Source of the DNA: Chitinophagaceae bacterium | GTDB lineage: Bacteria > Bacteroidota > Bacteroidia > Chitinophagales > Chitinophagaceae | Direction of reading: 5' to 3' | Assembly: GCA_023251285.1 (NCBI GenBank) | Contig: JAHEZB010000030.1 | Coordinates: forward strand, 1 to 10,551 | DNA: 10,551 nucleotides | Shown here: in pieces, positions 7,173 to 10,551 of the stretch | Position numbering within the stretch: position 1 is the stretch's first letter | Layout of the letters: each line of letters starts with the position of its first letter | Program-made: the position numbers and the translations under genes | Notes under the pieces: model-generated | Told to the model about the DNA's origin: nothing | The model's database searches: none | What the model saw: the letters and a program-made list of their open reading frames with translations, nothing else

Positions 7173-7907
7173 TCAGATAAGATAAAAGCAAAGGAATACA
7201 AATACCCAAACCAGATCTACAAAGTGCCAATACAATCCGGCTTTTTCGATCATTTCGTAGTGGCCACGTTTTGCAAAATCACCCCTTTTTGTTTTTATCA
7301 GCATTATGGTATTTACAATTACTCCTGTAAAAACGTGAAAGCCATGAAAGCCTGTAATACCGAAGAAATAGCCTCCAAAAGCAACAGGGCCGGGTGTAGC
7401 TACGAAGTGACCATTATGCATGACCATTGGGCCCCACGGATTGTGGCTCACTGTTGTTCCCCATTTTTCAATTACTCCGTTTACCAACACTTCGTGTTGG
7501 CCGGTTATCAAGCCGGTCCATTCGTAAGCCTGGCAGCCCAAAAATGCAAGTCCGCCGAGGATCGTCAGGAGCAACCATTTTTCAACCGCTTTCTGATTCA
7601 TTTTATGTCCTGCATGAACGGCTAAAACCATCGTCACAGAACTGAAGATCAGAATAAAGGTCATCAAACTAACAAATGCCAGCGGCAGGTGTGCTTCGGT
7701 AAAAGGAAATTCGTTGAACACATAATTATGATCTACCCAATGGTTCAGGCTAAAACGAATGGATCCATATGAAATTAAAAATGCACCAAATGTAAATGAA
7801 TCACTCATGAGAAAGAACCACATCATCAGTTTTCCATAACTTACATTAAAGGGGCTTCTTCCGCCTGCCCACATTTTAGTTTTTGTTTTTGCTATCGCCG
7901 TTTGCAT
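7173..7907 (-). CDS. ctaE: Cytochrome c oxidase subunit III (larger copy, conserved Glu kept)
   Basis: A 244-residue COX3-family membrane subunit with five predicted helices (about 26-50, 75-98, 110-128, 174-204 and 222-244). Family motifs are LGCQAYEW (123-130) with the conserved membrane Glu129, GFHGFHVFTGVI (186-197) and YWHFVDLVWVFVF (226-238). It lacks the two first helices of seven-helix mitochondrial-type COX3, as in other five-helix bacterial forms. Subunit III carries no metal; in related oxidases it supports proton uptake and protects the active site from turnover inactivation. Between helices 3 and 4 it has a loop of about 45 residues rich in His, Gly and Pro (about 130-175), absent from the neighbouring smaller copy. 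The ATG at 7907 is followed by a Lys/Thr-rich N-terminus. A 121-bp gap separates it from the upstream copy, one of the longest in the cluster. Confidence 0.94.
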   Translation of the reverse strand: MQTAIAKTKTKMWAGGRSPFNVSYGKLMMWFFLMSDSFTFGAFLISYGSIRFSLNHWVDHNYVFNEFPFTEAHLPLAFVSLMTFILIFSSVTMVLAVHAGHKMNQKAVEKWLLLTILGGLAFLGCQAYEWTGLITGQHEVLVNGVIEKWGTTVSHNPWGPMVMHNGHFVATPGPVAFGGYFFGITGFHGFHVFTGVIVNTIMLIKTKRGDFAKRGHYEMIEKAGLYWHFVDLVWVFVFLCFYLI

Positions 7908-8028
7908 TTATTGTCAGGTTAAAAGGTTAATCAAAAATAAAATTACTTGTTTTTGTTTGTTTACTGTCACTAATTAATTTTCATATTCCATTTCCCGGCC
8001 TCCAAAAATCCTTTTACCGCATTTCAAC

Positions 8029-8595
8029 TTATCTGATCAGCAGTAAAAAAAACAATAAATATATCCATAACAGGTCCACAAAATGCCAGTAAGTATTCAT
8101 CAGATCGATGTAAATCTGGTTGTAATTTTTACGCCTTATGCTAAAAGTTTTTAAATACATAATTACCAGGGCGACTACTCCTCCCATTACATGAAGGGCG
8201 TGCAAACCGACGATAATGTATAAAAAAGAAAATGAAACATTGCGGGTGAGTGTAATACCGCTTGCCCAAAGTTGTTTAAAACCAAGATATTGCAGCAAAA
8301 CAAAAGTAATTCCAAGAATAGTGGTCAGAAAAAGCCACCTTTTGTAATGCTTCATCTCACGGTTTATGAACGCTTTGCGGCTGAGCATAATGGTGACGCT
8401 GCTTAAAATAATTACTGCTGTTGAGTAATAAAAAATTATCGGAATATCAAAGCTGAGCCAGTTTGCCTGGTTACGTTTTACGATATAAGCACTGCTTAAT
8501 CCGGCAAACATCATTACAATGCTTGCACATCCGGCCCACATAATAAATTTAAGCGGGTGTATTATCTTTTTTTCCTGCTTCATCACTGCAATCAT
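8029..8595 (-). CDS. Cytochrome c oxidase subunit III-like protein (smaller copy, conserved Glu missing)
   Basis: A 188-residue COX3-family protein with five helices (about 16-38, 53-72, 86-106, 120-148 and 166-187). It shares HALHVMGG (132-139) and NTYWHFVDLLWIYLL (167-181) with the family. Where the larger copy has QAYEW, this one reads QYLGF (102-106), so the conserved membrane Glu is lost. The long extramembrane loop between helices 3 and 4 is also missing. Having two unlike subunit III genes side by side is common in Bacteroidota oxidase clusters; both probably enter one complex, but that is inference. The ATG at 8595 is used here. An ATG four codons further in (8583, MKQEKK) is equally plausible and would give 184 residues. 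It starts 48 bp after ctaB. Confidence 0.92.
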   Translation of the reverse strand: MIAVMKQEKKIIHPLKFIMWAGCASIVMMFAGLSSAYIVKRNQANWLSFDIPIIFYYSTAVIILSSVTIMLSRKAFINREMKHYKRWLFLTTILGITFVLLQYLGFKQLWASGITLTRNVSFSFLYIIVGLHALHVMGGVVALVIMYLKTFSIRRKNYNQIYIDLMNTYWHFVDLLWIYLLFFLLLIR

Positions 8596-8643
8596 AATAC
8601 GAACGTTATTTTCAAAATCATTTAAATATTCAATAGTTGTTGT

Positions 8644-9603
8644 CTACACTTTATCCAACAATAAAGCAAGAAAAACGATCATCAGGTAAAAATAGGAACT
8701 GAACATCACTTTGCGTGCTGCAGCTACATTCATTTTTATTACCAGGTTTATACTTACATATACCATCCAAAAATTGCACAAAAGCAAAATCCAGAATGCG
8801 AGAATGCCGCTGATATCAAAATAGTAAGGCAACATGCCCACAGGAACCATCAGCATGGAGTAAATTACCGTCTGCATAGCTGTAAATTTAGTAGGTCCTT
8901 CTTCACTTGGTAATAATTTAAATCCCGCTTTTTGATAATCTTTATGCGCAACCCACGCAATTGCCCAAAAGTGAGGGAACTGCCACAGAAATTGGATGGC
9001 GAATAAAATATAACCGCCATAATTAAAAAATGTATGTGTCTCGCCGGTTGCCAGTGTTCCCTGGAACGTGGCAAAAGGACTGATCAACCCAGTACCTGCT
9101 ACCCAACCAATCAAACAGGGCAGTGCACCAGGGAAAGCTCCTACCAAAACCGAAACAGAATTTACTCTTTTTAAAGGCGTGTAAATAAATGCATACAGGA
9201 ATAAACTGAACAATGAAATAATGGCGCTTGCAAAATTGAACCAATACCACATGATGATAATTCCAACCGCTCCGATTATTATTGCAAATGTCCACGCTTC
9301 ATTCACAGTCATTCTTCCGGCAGCTACAGGCCTGTCTGCCGTTCTTCTCATTAAGGCATCTGTCTTCCTTTCCACTGTTTGATTAATTGCATTGGCAGAT
9401 CCGGTAACGCACATTCCTGCAAAAAACAATAAGATAACTGATGCGAGGTTGAATTGAATATTTGGTGCGAGCAAATAACAAACGACGCAGCTAAACACAA
9501 CCATGAAACTTAAAGTGAACTTGATTAAAATAAAATAATCTTTCACTTTGCTGGCGAGTGTATATGAAACTGATTGAGGCATTATAGTTGCCGTTTTATC
9601 CAT
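8644..9603 (-). CDS. ctaB: Protoheme IX farnesyltransferase (heme O synthase)
   Basis: A 319-residue polytopic UbiA-superfamily prenyltransferase. It joins farnesyl diphosphate to the 2-vinyl group of protoheme to give heme O, the precursor of heme A for the oxidase. The first polar motif is NAINQTVERKTDALMRRT with RP following (71-92), carrying the acidic residues Glu78 and Asp82 that bind Mg-diphosphate. Further family segments are YTPLKRVNSVSVLVGAFPGA (141-160), LIGWVAGTG (164-172), WQFPHFWAIAW (207-217), then HKDYQKAGFKLLP (220-232). Length and helix count (about eight or nine) are normal. I use the ATG at 9603; the codon before it is TTG and would add one Met. The start lies only 15 bp after the T-run of an intrinsic terminator (9619-9644), leaving no room for a promoter in between. 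Transcripts reaching it must therefore read through the terminator. Confidence 0.96.
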   Translation of the reverse strand: MDKTATIMPQSVSYTLASKVKDYFILIKFTLSFMVVFSCVVCYLLAPNIQFNLASVILLFFAGMCVTGSANAINQTVERKTDALMRRTADRPVAAGRMTVNEAWTFAIIIGAVGIIIMWYWFNFASAIISLFSLFLYAFIYTPLKRVNSVSVLVGAFPGALPCLIGWVAGTGLISPFATFQGTLATGETHTFFNYGGYILFAIQFLWQFPHFWAIAWVAHKDYQKAGFKLLPSEEGPTKFTAMQTVIYSMLMVPVGMLPYYFDISGILAFWILLLCNFWMVYVSINLVIKMNVAAARKVMFSSYFYLMIVFLALLLDKV

Positions 9604-9618
9604 CAAAAAATTCTTTTT

Positions 9619-9644
9619 AAAAAAAGCCCTGAATTAACAGGGCT
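9619..9644 (-). terminator. Intrinsic terminator between coxA and ctaB
   Basis: In the minus-strand transcript the arms AGCCCUG (9644-9638) and CAGGGCU (9631-9625) pair perfectly around a 6-nt loop (UUAAUU). A run of seven U follows, starting with the last base of the arm (9625-9619). This GC-rich stem with a U-tract is the standard Rho-independent terminator. It lies 46 bp after the coxA stop and 15 bp before the ctaB ATG. No T-run follows on the plus strand, so it works leftward. It probably limits how much transcription passes from the structural oxidase genes into ctaB and the genes after it. Confidence 0.85.
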
Positions 9645-9690
9645 ATTGATTCAGAAAAATATTATCCTTAAATAATTTGTCTCTTTACCC

Positions 9691-10551
9691 TTAATGCTTG
9701 CTTTCGTCTGCACCAACCGGTTCAGTCTGAGCAATAAAATCTCTTCCATCTTTACCATAATCGTAAGGCCAGCGATGTACTTCCGGAATTTCGCTTATCC
9801 AGTTGCCGTGTGGCGGATGGACCGGTGTTGTCCATTCCATCGTTGTTGAATGCCATGGATTTTTATTGCGATCAGTAACTTTTCTTCCTTTATACATAGA
9901 ATAGAAAAAGTTGAAAATGAATAAGAACTGAGCGGCGAAAACAACTATCGCCGTTATACTAATAAATTCATTGAGGCCACCGAACATTTTAAAAGATTCC
10001 CAGTTGCTGAAATCATAATAACGCCTTGGCATACCTGCCAAACCTTCATAGTGCATTGGCCAGAAAATGAAATAAGCGCCGACCATGGAAATCCAGAAGT
10101 GAATATAGGCAAGTGTATTATTCATAAATCTGCCAAACATCTTCGGATACCAATGATATACACCGGCAAACATTCCAAACATAGAAGCGACACCCATTAC
10201 CAGGTGGAAATGTGCAATTACGAAATACGTATCATGCAAATGCAAATCGAGTGCAGAGTTACCAAGCCAGATACCCGTTAAACCGCCGGAAATAAACAAA
10301 CTCACAAATCCTATCGCAAACAGCATCGCCGGGGTAAAATGTATATTTCCCTTCCAAAGTGTAGTAAGCCAGTTGAATACTTTAATGGCAGACGGAACTG
10401 CAATTAACAATGTAAACAATACGAAGAACGAACCCAGGAATGGATTCATTCCGGAAACGAACATATGGTGAGCCCAAACAAGAAATGACAAAGAGGCAAT
10501 CGCAAAGAAAGAACCAACCATCGCCATATATCCAAAGATCGGTTTTCTTGC
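9691..10551 (-). CDS. ctaD: Cytochrome c oxidase subunit I, C-terminal part (5' end beyond window)
   Basis: The last 286 residues of the catalytic subunit, open in frame from the right edge to the TAA at 9691. Visible active-site residues are the CuB ligands in VWAHHMF (visible residues 28-29) and, in HLHDTYFVIAHFHLVMG, the axial ligands of high-spin heme (His114) and low-spin heme (His116), with His106-Asp107 of the Mg/propionate region. In VPSAIKVFNW, Lys57 lies exactly 28 residues after the second CuB His, the place of the K-channel lysine of A-type oxidases (Rhodobacter Lys362). The nearby channel Thr is Ser54. This supports an A-type aa3/caa3 proton-pumping oxidase. The cross-linked His-Tyr motif and D-channel lie outside the window. 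The tail ends in a hydrophilic stretch (VHRWPYDYGKDGRDF) expected on the cytoplasmic side. Subunit II is probably encoded further right. Confidence 0.97.
   Translation of the reverse strand, partial: ARKPIFGYMAMVGSFFAIASLSFLVWAHHMFVSGMNPFLGSFFVLFTLLIAVPSAIKVFNWLTTLWKGNIHFTPAMLFAIGFVSLFISGGLTGIWLGNSALDLHLHDTYFVIAHFHLVMGVASMFGMFAGVYHWYPKMFGRFMNNTLAYIHFWISMVGAYFIFWPMHYEGLAGMPRRYYDFSNWESFKMFGGLNEFISITAIVVFAAQFLFIFNFFYSMYKGRKVTDRNKNPWHSTTMEWTTPVHPPHGNWISEIPEVHRWPYDYGKDGRDFIAQTEPVGADESKH

Noticed and set aside
7224..7645. Plus-strand open frames of 133 and 72 codons over the larger subunit III gene.
   Set aside because: They are antisense shadows of a clear COX3 gene; the translations have no hydrophobic pattern or motif of their own.
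7932..7939. TATTTTTG on the minus strand, an exact fit to the Bacteroidota -7 element (TAnnTTTG), 24 bp before the larger subunit III ATG.
   Set aside because: There is no TTTG/TTG element at the -33 distance, and T-rich matches are expected by chance in this AT-rich gap. An internal promoter remains possible but is not supported enough to list.

Overview
The window looks like a chromosomal piece of a Bacteroidota bacterium, probably of the Chitinophagaceae/Sphingobacteriia type. Three things point there. A SusC/RagA-type TonB-dependent receptor has the typical carboxypeptidase-like N-terminal domain. Leaders before start codons are A/T-rich and lack Shine-Dalgarno sequences. The cytochrome oxidase block has the gene order coxA - ctaB - cox3 - cox3 - cox4 - sco - DUF420, which I know from this phylum. 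The placement is from gene content and order only, with no database search.

Layout: (1) Positions 1-3065, minus strand: a SusC-like outer-membrane receptor, nearly complete, whose last few residues run off the left edge. (2) 3066-3391: a 326-bp AT-rich intergenic region with a strong 10+10 bp inverted repeat at 3280-3305. (3) 3392-4603, minus strand: a ROK-family regulator with an N-terminal winged helix, upstream of and co-oriented with the receptor gene. (4) 4604-4809: a divergent intergenic region. (5) 4810-5178, plus strand: an alkyltransferase-like (ATL) DNA-damage protein with Ala in place of the catalytic Cys; it is the only plus-strand gene. (6) 5268-10551, minus strand: a cytochrome c oxidase cluster. 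In transcription order it reads subunit I (partial, entering from the right edge), protoheme IX farnesyltransferase, two different subunit III proteins, subunit IV, a SCO copper chaperone and a DUF420 membrane protein.

How the genes work together: subunits I, III and IV form the membrane core of an A-type heme-copper oxidase. CtaB makes heme O, the precursor of heme A. SCO delivers copper, most likely to the CuA site of subunit II, which lies outside the window. The DUF420 protein is a probable assembly factor; it is fused to the end of the cluster by a TGATG stop/start overlap with sco. Two RNA-level signals stand inside this cluster: a convincing intrinsic terminator just before ctaB, and a 14-bp hairpin just before sco. 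They suggest the cistrons are not expressed equally. The receptor/ROK pair looks like a separate nutrient (probably carbohydrate) uptake module whose SusD partner would lie left of the window.

I found no tRNA, rRNA, CRISPR array, insertion sequence or prophage signal. I do not see a clearly new system. The points most worth a second look are the in-cluster terminator, a canonical EF-hand-type loop in the DUF420 protein, the ROK/receptor pair with its palindrome, and the Cys-less alkyltransferase.
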